A stretch of 39,846 nt of DNA. Source: Methanosphaera sp. GTDB taxonomy: Archaea; Methanobacteriota; Methanobacteria; Methanobacteriales; Methanobacteriaceae. The notes under the pieces were generated by a model. The model worked only from the letters and a program-made list of their open reading frames with translations, did no database searches and was not told the origin of the DNA. This document shows, one piece after another, positions 19,406 to 27,863 of this stretch. The DNA is taken from assembly GCA_017431845.1 (NCBI GenBank), contig JAFRKG010000090.1:1-39846 (forward strand), in the 5' to 3' direction. Position 1 is the first letter of the stretch. Each line of letters begins with the position of its first letter. The position numbers and the translations under genes are program-made.

Positions 19406-21505
19406 ATGGGGTGGAAAAAATTGACAAACATAGATCCAGAAATTGAAAAAATAATGAAAGAATGTTATCCATTCATTGAAGAATATAATCCAGCACAACA
19501 AGCAGTGATAGATTCAGGTTATATTGATAAAAAAGATAACTATATTATATCAATACCAACAGCAAGTGGAAAAACTGTTTTAGGAGTTTTAGCCTCACTA
19601 AAGGTACTTCTCCAGGGTGGAAAAGTAGTATATGCAGTTCCCTTAATCTCATTACAGAACGAAAAATACAAAGAATTCAAAATTTTTGAACAATACGGAT
19701 ACAAAGTAGGTAAACACCCTTCAAGTGCAGATATTGCAGTAATGGTTTTTGAATCATTTGATGCAATAACAAGATTTTCAAGAAACACACTTCATGAAAT
19801 TGATTTAGTAATAATAGATGAATTTCATATGATTGGAGATTATTCAAGAGGACCAACCATAGAATGTGCAATAACAAGAATAAAGGAACAAAACAAGGGA
19901 ATACGAATAATTGCATTATCTGCAACACTCCAGAACATGGATGAAATGGCACACTGGCTTGAAGCAGAAGTAGTCACCCATGATTATAGACCAGTACCCC
20001 TACATAAGGAAGTTTTATGTGCAGAAGAATTCGGAACCAAAGATAAAAACAATATCGTTTTTAAAATATTGAATGATACATTAAATGATTCTTCACAAAT
20101 GTTAACCTTTGTTTCTACACGCAGATTTACTGAATCATTAGCACAGAATATGGCAAAAAAGATATCACGATATATACCAGATGGAAAAAGAGAAATATTT
20201 AAGGATATTGCTGAAGAAATATTAGAAGTTCCTAAAAGACGTAACACTCAGCCCACAGAGGTTTGTTATAAATTAGCTGAATGCATTGAAAACGGTATAG
20301 CCTTCCACCATGCAGGATTATTTGATAAACAAAAAGAAATTATTGAAGAGGAATTTGTTAAAGGAAACCTATTAATGATTACTGCAACACCTAGTTTAAT
20401 GTATGGAGTTAACCTTCCATCAAAAAATGTGATTATACGAGATTATAATCGTTGGACAGATCAAGGTCAAATCAATATCCCCGTATTTGATTATGAACAA
20501 ATGTCTGGTAGAGCAGGACGACCAGGATTTGATACTGAAGGTTACTCTTATCTAATTGCAAAAACTTATGATGAAGCATTTAATCTAGAAGAATTCTATG
20601 TTAATGGAGAAATAGAAGTAACAAATTCAAAACTTATTGATAATGATGATGCAGTGTTAAAACAAATCATTACACAAGTATCCAGTGGTTTTGCAAAAGA
20701 TATAGAAGAATTAATAGAATTTTTCAACAAAACATTCTATGGATTCCAAATATCCCACACATATAATACTATGAGCTTCGGTTTTTCAGATGAATCAATA
20801 AAATACGAAATATCCAGTGCATTAGAATATCTTATACAAAATGGAATTATCAGAGTATCACCATCAGGATTACAAACTACTCCCCTAGGAACATTAATCT
20901 CAAAGAACAACTATGCCGTGAAAACAGCTGTTAAATTAAAGGATTATTCAAATATGATGAGTGATGAATTCAATATTGCTTCACTTATTTATGAAATTTC
21001 CAAAACACATGATATGCCTAAAATTAACACTAAATTCAAGGCAAACAAGGAAAATATTAAAGAAGTTCTCAGTAAACATGATGTTTATGTTAGTTTTGTA
21101 CAGAATGATGAATCAACAGCAGCTAGTTTAATTGAATGGATTAATGAACATAAAGAGTATGAAATAGAAAATTATCTTAAGGTTTATGCAGCTTCCACCA
21201 GGCGTGCAAGCTACGAAGCATCACATCTTGTTAAATACTTTTATGATATTTGTGAAGTGTTAGGAAATTACAGGTACTTGAATGAAATTGATAAACTTAG
21301 CTCCAGATTATATTATGGTGTGAAAGAAGATTTATTACCTCTTGTGATTGGAATTAAACGTCTTGGAAGACAAAGAGCTAGAAGTCTGGTTGATGTTTTC
21401 GGCAATAATTTAAGTCTTGCAAGTCCTAAGGAATTGATGAAGATTGATGGTATTGGTGAAACTACTGCAAAAAATATTATAGAATTTTATAGTAATAAGG
21501 AGTAA
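19406..21505 (+). CDS. hel308: Hel308-type superfamily 2 DNA helicase
   Basis: ATP-dependent 3'-5' helicase thought to act at stalled replication forks. 699 residues: Walker A PTASGKT (51-57), DEFH (138-141), SATL, FHHAGLFDKQK and QMSGRAGRPG in the motor core, then a winged helix, a ratchet domain, and a helix-hairpin-helix end (LMKIDGIGETTAKNI). The ATG at 19406 has no ribosome site; GGGGTGG directly precedes a TTG at 19421, which may be the true start and would remove five residues. The N-terminus is shorter than in some Hel308 proteins. It lies one base after the glycosyltransferase stop codon. Confidence 0.9.
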   Translation: MGWKKLTNIDPEIEKIMKECYPFIEEYNPAQQAVIDSGYIDKKDNYIISIPTASGKTVLGVLASLKVLLQGGKVVYAVPLISLQNEKYKEFKIFEQYGYKVGKHPSSADIAVMVFESFDAITRFSRNTLHEIDLVIIDEFHMIGDYSRGPTIECAITRIKEQNKGIRIIALSATLQNMDEMAHWLEAEVVTHDYRPVPLHKEVLCAEEFGTKDKNNIVFKILNDTLNDSSQMLTFVSTRRFTESLAQNMAKKISRYIPDGKREIFKDIAEEILEVPKRRNTQPTEVCYKLAECIENGIAFHHAGLFDKQKEIIEEEFVKGNLLMITATPSLMYGVNLPSKNVIIRDYNRWTDQGQINIPVFDYEQMSGRAGRPGFDTEGYSYLIAKTYDEAFNLEEFYVNGEIEVTNSKLIDNDDAVLKQIITQVSSGFAKDIEELIEFFNKTFYGFQISHTYNTMSFGFSDESIKYEISSALEYLIQNGIIRVSPSGLQTTPLGTLISKNNYAVKTAVKLKDYSNMMSDEFNIASLIYEISKTHDMPKINTKFKANKENIKEVLSKHDVYVSFVQNDESTAASLIEWINEHKEYEIENYLKVYAASTRRASYEASHLVKYFYDICEVLGNYRYLNEIDKLSSRLYYGVKEDLLPLVIGIKRLGRQRARSLVDVFGNNLSLASPKELMKIDGIGETTAKNIIEFYSNKE

Positions 21506-21509
21506 AACC

Positions 21510-21998
21510 ATGATGGAGGAAATCGTTGCTGGTATAAGTTTAAATAGACTTAGAGATATCCTGAAAAATGAAGTGAAAAAAATTTCTTTAACAGATATGC
21601 ATGAATTATCAGTGTATTTTCAAAACGAAACCCGATTTCTTCCAGAAGATTACAAAAGAGAATATGTTAACTCTGTCCAGACTGTTTTATTATCCAGATT
21701 AACTTCTTTAAGAAATGATACGTGTAATTATGATGGTGAAATTGAAGAGGATGATGTTAAATTAATTAATGAATTATTAGAAAGAAAAGATAATAATACA
21801 CAGTATATTTTGAATATTACAGTTATTTATGCTAGATATTTTCTTAAGGAACCTGTTCATAATATTAACACGATTATTCCTGGACCAAAAAAAGTTTATA
21901 AAAAGGGAAAATATTATTATTGTCCTATGAAAAAATATCATATAACTAATAATAAATCAGTTTGTAAATATTGTATTGCTAAGATTGAAGAGGAGTGA
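21510..21998 (+). CDS. UPF0305-like protein with C-terminal Cys/His cluster
   Basis: 162 residues, starting at 21510 (AGGAG upstream), four bases after the helicase. The sequence resembles the archaeal UPF0305 family as I recall it. The N-terminal two thirds look helical; the C-terminus, YYCPMKKYH followed by KSVCKYCIAK, contains one Cys-Pro, a His and a CxxC, which could bind one zinc. The function is unknown. The tight linkage to Hel308 and to the next small gene suggests one operon. Confidence 0.72.
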   Translation: MMEEIVAGISLNRLRDILKNEVKKISLTDMHELSVYFQNETRFLPEDYKREYVNSVQTVLLSRLTSLRNDTCNYDGEIEEDDVKLINELLERKDNNTQYILNITVIYARYFLKEPVHNINTIIPGPKKVYKKGKYYYCPMKKYHITNNKSVCKYCIAKIEEE

Positions 21999-22002
21999 TA
22001 TT

Positions 22003-22371
22003 ATGTTCAAAAAAGATAAAAAAACTACTAATTTATTTGATAAAACCGTTAATGACAAAAAAAGAATTCAGGAAGAAATATTGGAAAAAGAGTTAGATAA
22101 TTTAAATAATGTAATTAAAAGTGAAAAATATAATATTGACACAATGATATCAAAAACTAAACTTGGAACAGCTTATCATGACTTAATTAATTCCAAAGAT
22201 AAATTAAGCAGTGACTATCTAAGGAAATATAATCAAACTTATCATTCCATCGATATTGAATTGCGTAAACTAAATAAAAAGCTTGATAATGAAACTAGAA
22301 TGATTAATTATAGATATAATAATAAAAAAGGTAAAGTTTTGAGTAAAGTGTTAACTAAAGTTGTAGGTTGA
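22003..22371 (+). CDS. Small basic coiled-coil protein of unknown function
   Basis: 122 residues from the ATG at 22003, with GAGTGATATT as ribosome site; the longer frame from 21976 lies inside the previous gene. It is very lysine-rich with long predicted helices (EEILEKELDNLNNVIKSEK, ELRKLNKKLDNETR) and a basic tail. No cysteines, membrane helix or known motif. It is the last gene of the helicase cluster and stops two bases from a convergent gene. Confidence 0.62.
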   Translation: MFKKDKKTTNLFDKTVNDKKRIQEEILEKELDNLNNVIKSEKYNIDTMISKTKLGTAYHDLINSKDKLSSDYLRKYNQTYHSIDIELRKLNKKLDNETRMINYRYNNKKGKVLSKVLTKVVG

Positions 22372-22373
22372 GT

Positions 22374-22682
22374 TTAACCTCCACCTACTGCATCACTGCT
22401 CATTTCACTAGATACAGATTGTTTAATCTTATCTTTAATATCTTCAACAGACATTTCCTCATTTTCTTCTTTATCTTTATTATTTTTAACATATTTTTCA
22501 TCTGTTACTTCAACATATTGTGTATTGTACCATAATTTTGTTAAATCATCTATTGCTACCAATACCCATGATCCATCATCATCTGTTTTAATATCCAGTA
22601 CTTCTCCTATAGTACCGACACTAGTATAATTTATATATGAGCCTATTTCTATTTTATTTCCAATTTTATCTGTTACTACCAT
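22374..22682 (-). CDS. DUF2098-like small protein
   Basis: 102 residues, starting at 22682 after AAGGTGGCCAT. The first 65 residues look like a small beta-barrel (DKIGNKIEIGSYINYTS, GTIGEVLDIKTDDDGSWVLV, LWYNTQYVEV), resembling the methanogen family DUF2098. The rest is a charged linker and a Ser/Gly tail ending AVGGG. The function is unknown; the barrel could bind RNA or protein. Its promoter lies in the 30 bases between it and the Sua5 gene, or it is the second gene of that transcript. Confidence 0.65.
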   Translation of the reverse strand: MVVTDKIGNKIEIGSYINYTSVGTIGEVLDIKTDDDGSWVLVAIDDLTKLWYNTQYVEVTDEKYVKNNKDKEENEEMSVEDIKDKIKQSVSSEMSSDAVGGG

Positions 22683-22715
22683 ATGGCCACCTTCTTATGT
22701 TATATATATTATCTG

Positions 22716-23336
22716 TTATCTTAAATTTATTTTTAGAATTTCTTTTAATAGTGTTTCGTCACATACTCCTTTTCTTATTATTTGGGGTTTGTTTTTTGTT
22801 AAATCAATTATGGTGGATGATTTATTATTTTTAATTGTGCCCGCGTCTATGTAATAGTCTATGTTTTCTCCTAATTGTTCTTTTATTTGAGTTATATTGT
22901 TTGGTGATTGTAGATTGGATATGTTTGCACTAGTACTGGTTATTGGGAATTTTTCAGTGAGTTCATAAGAAACTGTATTATTAGGAATTCTTACACCAAG
23001 TATAGGAGAGTTTCCTGTAATTATTGAAGATATTTTTTTATTTTTTCTAAGAAGGAGAGTGTATGGGCCGGGAAGTAATTGATGAATTATTTTCTCTTGA
23101 GGTACTGTTAAATTCACATAATTTGATAATTGTTCAAAATCATGAAAACAAACTGATAATGGCTTGTTTAGTGGTCTTTGTTTAGTTAAGTAAACTTTTT
23201 TTATAGCATCGGGGATATTTATATTTGCGGCTATACCATAAATTGTATCTGTAGGATAAACAACTATTTTTCCTTCTCTTAGTTTTTCAACAATTTTTTC
23301 TAAATTATCTCCATAATTATAATTTAATATTTTCAT
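22716..23336 (-). CDS. Threonylcarbamoyl-AMP synthase (Sua5/YrdC family)
   Basis: Makes threonylcarbamoyl-AMP from threonine, bicarbonate and ATP for the t6A modification of ANN-decoding tRNAs. 206 residues, so the YrdC domain alone without the extra Sua5 domain. VVYPTDTIYGIAANI (25-39), the loop LTKQRPLNKPLSV, LLPGPYTLLLRK and STSANISN are family signatures. The start at 23336 has only a weak TTGATAAA site. The transferase partners Kae1/Bud32 are not in the window. Confidence 0.92.
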   Translation of the reverse strand: MKILNYNYGDNLEKIVEKLREGKIVVYPTDTIYGIAANINIPDAIKKVYLTKQRPLNKPLSVCFHDFEQLSNYVNLTVPQEKIIHQLLPGPYTLLLRKNKKISSIITGNSPILGVRIPNNTVSYELTEKFPITSTSANISNLQSPNNITQIKEQLGENIDYYIDAGTIKNNKSSTIIDLTKNKPQIIRKGVCDETLLKEILKINLR

Positions 23337-23364
23337 TTTATCAATTTCAATATTATTCAGTGTT

Positions 23365-23380
23365 ATTAAATATATATATT
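23365..23380 (+). promoter_or_regulatory. TATA-like box that would give a leaderless transcript
   Basis: ATTAAATATATATATT is centred about 28 bases before the ATG of the CDP-alcohol transferase at 23402, the normal distance from an archaeal TATA box to the transcript start. No ribosome site precedes that ATG, which fits a leaderless mRNA. AT-richness makes chance TATA boxes common here, so this is moderate evidence only. Confidence 0.4.
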
Positions 23381-23401
23381 TTAATTTATAAATATAGTAT
23401 T

Positions 23402-23977
23402 ATGCTAAACGATAAATTACGACCACAGACAAATAAAATTACTGCAAAAATAGGAGAAAAAATAGATATAGATCCAAATATTGTTACATTAGCAGGTTTA
23501 TTTATCAGTATTTTTTCAGGAGTATTATTTGCATCCGGTAATTTAGTTGCAGGAGCATTATTCATTATCCTTAGTGGTATTTGTGACATGATTGATGGAG
23601 CAATTGCACGTTCACAAAATCGTAAAACTAAATTTGGAGGATTCTTAGATTCAACCTGTGATCGTTTTGCAGATGCAGCTATACTTATAGGAATAATGTA
23701 TAGTGGATTTGTTGATCCAATTCTTGGAGCGTTAGCAATTCATGCATCTATTACCGTAAGTTATGTTCGTTCAAGAGCAGAACAAGAAGGAATAACATGT
23801 TCAGTGGGAATAGCAGAAAGAGCAGAAAGATTATTAATTATTGTAATAGGTTCTCTGATAGCTGCACTATGTGGAGGATCACATCATATAATGTTATTCA
23901 CTATTGGTTTACTTACAGTACTAAGTTACATAACCGTTTTCCAAAGAGTATATCATGTTTTAATGAATTTAGAATAA
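23402..23977 (+). CDS. CDP-alcohol phosphotransferase, probably archaetidylinositol-phosphate synthase
   Basis: 191 residues. The start at 23402 (MLNDKLRPQTNK) matches the expected N-terminus, whereas the longer frame adds a low-complexity leader. The catalytic signature is complete: D62, D65-G66, A69-R70, G80, D83, D87 in CDMIDGAIARSQNRK and FGGFLDSTCDRF. About five membrane helices. Such enzymes transfer a polar head group to CDP-archaeol; by length and type it resembles archaetidylinositol-phosphate synthases of the Methanobacteriales, but the head group cannot be proved. It is divergent from Sua5. Confidence 0.85.
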   Translation: MLNDKLRPQTNKITAKIGEKIDIDPNIVTLAGLFISIFSGVLFASGNLVAGALFIILSGICDMIDGAIARSQNRKTKFGGFLDSTCDRFADAAILIGIMYSGFVDPILGALAIHASITVSYVRSRAEQEGITCSVGIAERAERLLIIVIGSLIAALCGGSHHIMLFTIGLLTVLSYITVFQRVYHVLMNLE

Positions 23978-24042
23978 TCCCCATATGTAATTGACCTGTG
24001 TTGAATTACCTTTTTTTAAAATTTTTTTTGAGATGAATAATT

Positions 24043-25290
24043 ATGTCTATTTATAATACTATTATAGTAGGTGGAGGCGCTAGCGGAATATTATCTGCAA
24101 TACAGCTTGATGATAAAAACAGCATATTATTAGAAAAGAATGAAATTTTAGGAAAAAAAATACTCTTTACTGGTGGTGGAAGATGTAATCTTACCAACAA
24201 CAGTACATTAGATGAATATATTAACTGTTTTTATAATTCAGGAAAATTTTATAGAAATGCTTTCATGAACTTTTTTAACAAGGATATTATTAAATTACTT
24301 GAAGATAATGGTTGTAAAACAAAAATTGAAGAAAATAATCGAGTTTTTCCAGTAACTGATAAGTCAAAGACTGTGCAAAAAACATTTATAGATATTTTGA
24401 ATAAAAAATCCACACAATACCGGATAAATTCTACTGTGAATAGTATTAAAAAGGAAAAAGACTTATTCATCATAGAATATGATAATTCTAAAATAGTTAA
24501 ATCCAAATTTGTAATATTGGCTACTGGTGGAATAGCTTACCCTAAAACTGGGTCCACAGGTGATGGATATAGATTTGCTGAAGAATTAGGTCATTCTATT
24601 AGTAAAAAAATGGCAGGATTATCACCATTAATAATAAAAGAAAGATGGATTAACAAATTACAGGGGATAAGTGTTGACTGTAAAATAGAGATTAAAACTA
24701 GCAAAAAGAGCATAAATAAAGATGAAGGATCAGTACTTTTTACTCATAATGGAATTAGTGGCCCAGTTATTCTTAATAATAGTATGGAAATTAAGAAATT
24801 CTTGCTAAAAAAGCAGGATGTGATTGTTAATTTAGATTTATGTAAAGATTATTCTTATGAAGACTTAGATTTAAAGTTAAAAAATGATTTTTCAAACAAC
24901 AGCAACAAGACCATTAAAACATATCTTCATAAATTTATTCCTAAGAAGATGAGCAAAGTCTTATTAGATAACCTGAAAATTCAATCAGATAAAATTTTAA
25001 ATCAAATTACCAAAAAAGAACGTTTAATCATACGAGATTCTTTAAAAAGAATATCTTTAAGTGTAGTTGATATTATCGAAAAAGAGTCATTTGTAACTAA
25101 CAGTGGAGTTAAAAGAAAAGAAATTAATCCAGCTACATTTGAATCCAAAATAGTTGATAATTTATTTATTGTAGGTGAACTTGTTGACGGTTGTGGCATT
25201 AGTGGAGGATATAATTTACAACAAGCTTATTCTACAGGTGTTTTGGCATCTGAAACTATTAAGGAGAGGTTAAATAATGATTCATATTAG
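24043..25290 (+). CDS. BaiN/HI0933-family flavoprotein
   Basis: 415 residues, starting at 24043. FAD-binding motif IIVGGGASGILSAIQL (7-22) with the family loop GKKILFTGGGRCNLTN, then VILATGGIAYPKTGSTGDG, and the C-terminal GELVDGCGISGGYNLQQAYSTG with its Gly-Gly. Members of this family are NAD(P)H-dependent oxidoreductases, some of which saturate C=C bonds. The substrate in methanogens is unknown. It overlaps the next gene by 14 bases. Confidence 0.9.
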   Translation: MSIYNTIIVGGGASGILSAIQLDDKNSILLEKNEILGKKILFTGGGRCNLTNNSTLDEYINCFYNSGKFYRNAFMNFFNKDIIKLLEDNGCKTKIEENNRVFPVTDKSKTVQKTFIDILNKKSTQYRINSTVNSIKKEKDLFIIEYDNSKIVKSKFVILATGGIAYPKTGSTGDGYRFAEELGHSISKKMAGLSPLIIKERWINKLQGISVDCKIEIKTSKKSINKDEGSVLFTHNGISGPVILNNSMEIKKFLLKKQDVIVNLDLCKDYSYEDLDLKLKNDFSNNSNKTIKTYLHKFIPKKMSKVLLDNLKIQSDKILNQITKKERLIIRDSLKRISLSVVDIIEKESFVTNSGVKRKEINPATFESKIVDNLFIVGELVDGCGISGGYNLQQAYSTGVLASETIKERLNNDSY

Positions 25291-25804
25291 TTATGATAGA
25301 CGAAAATATCAGGAAGATATGATAAACAATATTGAAACATTTGATAATGTCGTTGAAATAGGTTGTCATATAGGAGTCTCTACTAAAATTATTTCTCGGT
25401 TAAATCAGGACGGTACTGTTTATGCTTTTGATAATAGTCCGGAAAGTAGTGAGGCTATGAAAAATTTAGGTATTGAATACAATAATATTATTTTTACCCA
25501 AGCTGATGTTAGAGATGAAAATGTTTTATATGATTTAATGAATCGATGCGAGAATATTGATGTATTATGTGTAGATTTAGGTGGAGGATACCATCCAGAT
25601 ACCGTGTTTAAGGTATTTTTTATATGGTCCTCTGTTTTAAAGCCTCGTGTTACTTTGATAAGAAATAGAGGTTTGATTGATTTTATTAATAGTTCAGTAT
25701 CTACTGAAGAAATTAAATCCGATGAAGGTTTTTTAGAATCTTCTGCAAATGAAATTAAGCCGAATAATTTAAATGAATTGAAATATTGGTCTGATAAGTT
25801 ATAA
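25277..25804 (+). CDS. Small SAM-dependent methyltransferase-like protein
   Basis: 175 residues; the start at 25277 has AGGAGAGG upstream inside the flavoprotein gene, so the two are coupled. VVEIGCHIGVSTKIISR is a class I methyltransferase motif I, YAFDNSPESSEAM is motif II with the acidic residue for the SAM ribose, and VLCVDLGGGYHPDT resembles motif IV. It is short and lacks an evident extra substrate domain, so it may need a partner. The substrate is unknown. Confidence 0.75.
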   Translation: MIHISYDRRKYQEDMINNIETFDNVVEIGCHIGVSTKIISRLNQDGTVYAFDNSPESSEAMKNLGIEYNNIIFTQADVRDENVLYDLMNRCENIDVLCVDLGGGYHPDTVFKVFFIWSSVLKPRVTLIRNRGLIDFINSSVSTEEIKSDEGFLESSANEIKPNNLNELKYWSDKL

Positions 25805-25812
25805 TAACTTCA

Positions 25813-25822
25813 TTTATATAAT
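25813..25822 (+). promoter_or_regulatory. Putative TATA box of the ADH synthase operon
   Basis: TTTATATAAT is identical to the thermosome TATA box. It would start transcription near 25843 with a leader of about 100 bases before the ATG at 25947. The rest of the 142-base gap is A-rich and shows no clear fold. Confidence 0.5.
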
Positions 25823-25946
25823 TTATACTTCAAAAATTGATATAACCTGAATAAATTAAGAAGAAAAAGAAAAAAAAGTTTAAAGAAAGACAAACATAGA
25901 GTATTACAGTAAATGTTAAAAGTTAATTAATAACCAGCGTGATACA

Positions 25947-26741
25947 ATGATAGGAAAAAAAATTAGAATTGAAAGAATAATTAATCGTAAAACCGGAAAA
26001 TGTGTTATTGCACCAATGGATCATGGAATATCCGGAGGTCCAATACCAGGATTAATAAATATGTCCAAAACAATTGATTCAGTAGCTAGTGGAGGAGCAA
26101 ATGCAGTATTAATGCATAAAGGTATGGTACTAAATGGTCACCGAGGATACGGTAAAGATATTGGATTAATATTACATCTATCTGCAAGTACAGATTTAAG
26201 TATAGACCCATACCACAAAGTTCAAGTAACAAGTGTAGAAAAAGCATTACAATTAGGTGCAGATGCAGTAAGTGTACATATTAACATTGGATCAGAAAAA
26301 GAACCAGAAATGTTAAAAACAACTGGAAGAATCGCAGAGGAATGTGACAAATGGGGAATGCCATTATTAGCTATGATGTACCCAAGAGGACCAAAAATAG
26401 AAAACGAACACGACCCAGAAGTAGTTAAATTAGCTGCAAGAGTAGGAGCAGAATTAGGTGCAGACATCGTGAAAACAAACTATACCGGTGACCCAGATAC
26501 TTTTAAAGATGTAGTTGACGGATGCCCAGTACCTGTAATCATAGCCGGTGGACCAAAAATTGAAACAGACAAACAATTACTAGAAATGGTGTATGATGCA
26601 ATAGAAGTTGGTGGAGCTGGAGTAGCAATAGGAAGAAATGTATTCCAATCAAAAGATCCTGCAAAAACTACAAAAGCATTAGTGGAAATTGTTCATAACA
26701 GAATGAGTCCTGACGAAGCATTAGAAATAATTGAAAACTAA
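25947..26741 (+). CDS. aroA': 2-amino-3,7-dideoxy-D-threo-hept-6-ulosonate (ADH) synthase
   Basis: Class I aldolase relative that joins aspartate semialdehyde with a 6-deoxy-5-ketofructose phosphate, replacing DAHP synthase as the entry to aromatic amino acids in methanogens. 264 residues; GCGTGATACA precedes the ATG at 25947. Asp25 ([10 protein letters not shown]), Tyr145 (AMMYPRGP) and the Schiff-base Lys176 ([11 protein letters not shown]) match the family. The 3-dehydroquinate synthase II gene follows after 12 bases. The substrate-making asd is also in the window. Confidence 0.93.
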   Translation: MIGKKIRIERIINRKTGKCVIAPMDHGISGGPIPGLINMSKTIDSVASGGANAVLMHKGMVLNGHRGYGKDIGLILHLSASTDLSIDPYHKVQVTSVEKALQLGADAVSVHINIGSEKEPEMLKTTGRIAEECDKWGMPLLAMMYPRGPKIENEHDPEVVKLAARVGAELGADIVKTNYTGDPDTFKDVVDGCPVPVIIAGGPKIETDKQLLEMVYDAIEVGGAGVAIGRNVFQSKDPAKTTKALVEIVHNRMSPDEALEIIEN

Positions 26742-26753
26742 GGAAGAAAAAAA

Positions 26754-27833
26754 ATGAAATTTGCATGGATAAGACCTACTGGAACATGGAATGACCGCAA
26801 AGATGCAATAGTAAGTGCTTTAGAATCAGGAATAGAATACATTTTAGATTCTGATAATTCAGATAGCATAAAAGAATTAGGGAATGTTAAAATAGTTTCT
26901 GATAAAGAAGATTCTGATATAACATTATTAGGCCTTAATGAAAAAATAACAATAGCTGATGTGAAAAAAGCACAAGAAAAAGGAAAAGAAGTAGCTGCAT
27001 ACATCGAAATTAATAATAAGGAAGATGAATTACTAGTTTCAAAACTTGGAACCGTAGCAGATTATGTTATATTAAAAGGAAAAAATTGGAAAGTAATTCC
27101 ATTAGAAAATATTATTGCAAGTCTTCAAGAACGTAACTCTAAAATCATGGTCGATGTTCCAACTTATGAAGAGGCAAAATTAGCACTTGAAACAATGGAA
27201 CATGGATCAGATGGTGTTCTTCTCTCATCAAATGATGGAAATGAAATAAGAAAATTAGGTGAATTAATAGAAAAATCTTCTAAAGAAATATATGAACTTA
27301 AAGAAGCTACTATTACAAAAGTTGAAAGTGTAGGTCTTGGAGATAGAGTTTGTGTTGATACTTGTTCAATAATGGAAATTGGGGAAGGAATGCTTATAGG
27401 TTCATTTGCTAGTGGATTATTTATGGTTCATAGTGAATCCTTAGAAAGTGAATATGTTGCATCAAGACCATTTAGAGTAAATGCTGGTGCAGTACATGCA
27501 TATGTAATGACTCCTGGAAACAAGACAAGATATTTATCAGAACTTGAAGCAGGAGATGAAGTAATTACCATAAACAGTAAAGGTGAAGCTAAAACTGCAA
27601 TAATTGGTCGTTCTAAAATAGAAAGAAGACCGTTAATGATGATTGAAGCTGAACATGAAGGTAAAAAAATCAGAACTTTAGTTCAAAATGCTGAAACTAT
27701 TCGTTTAGTATCTGATAAAGGTGAACCAATATCTGTAGCTGATATTAAGGTAGGCGATAAGATACTAGCTTATTTCACCGATGGTGCTAGACACTTTGGA
27801 ATGGCAATTGAAGAACAAATTATTGAAAAATAA
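26754..27833 (+). CDS. aroB': 3-dehydroquinate synthase II
   Basis: NAD-dependent oxidative deamination and cyclisation of ADH to 3-dehydroquinate, the second archaeal-specific step. 359 residues, starting at 26754 after [31 protein letters not shown] at the N-terminus, [19 protein letters not shown] and [19 protein letters not shown] are strongly conserved family stretches. Same operon as ADH synthase. Together with aroK and aroQ at 15510-16726, four enzymes of the aromatic pathway are present. Confidence 0.95.
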   Translation: MKFAWIRPTGTWNDRKDAIVSALESGIEYILDSDNSDSIKELGNVKIVSDKEDSDITLLGLNEKITIADVKKAQEKGKEVAAYIEINNKEDELLVSKLGTVADYVILKGKNWKVIPLENIIASLQERNSKIMVDVPTYEEAKLALETMEHGSDGVLLSSNDGNEIRKLGELIEKSSKEIYELKEATITKVESVGLGDRVCVDTCSIMEIGEGMLIGSFASGLFMVHSESLESEYVASRPFRVNAGAVHAYVMTPGNKTRYLSELEAGDEVITINSKGEAKTAIIGRSKIERRPLMMIEAEHEGKKIRTLVQNAETIRLVSDKGEPISVADIKVGDKILAYFTDGARHFGMAIEEQIIEK

Positions 27834-27839
27834 TTTTAT

Positions 27840-27863
27840 CCTAAAAAGGAATACCTTTACAGG
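27840..27863 (+). terminator. Small hairpin just after aroB'
   Basis: CCT, AAAGG, loop AATA, CCTTT, AGG form an 8-bp stem with a 2x2 internal loop, starting seven bases after the aroB' stop. No T tract follows it directly, so it could be an mRNA end structure or a processing site rather than a true terminator. Confidence 0.3.
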
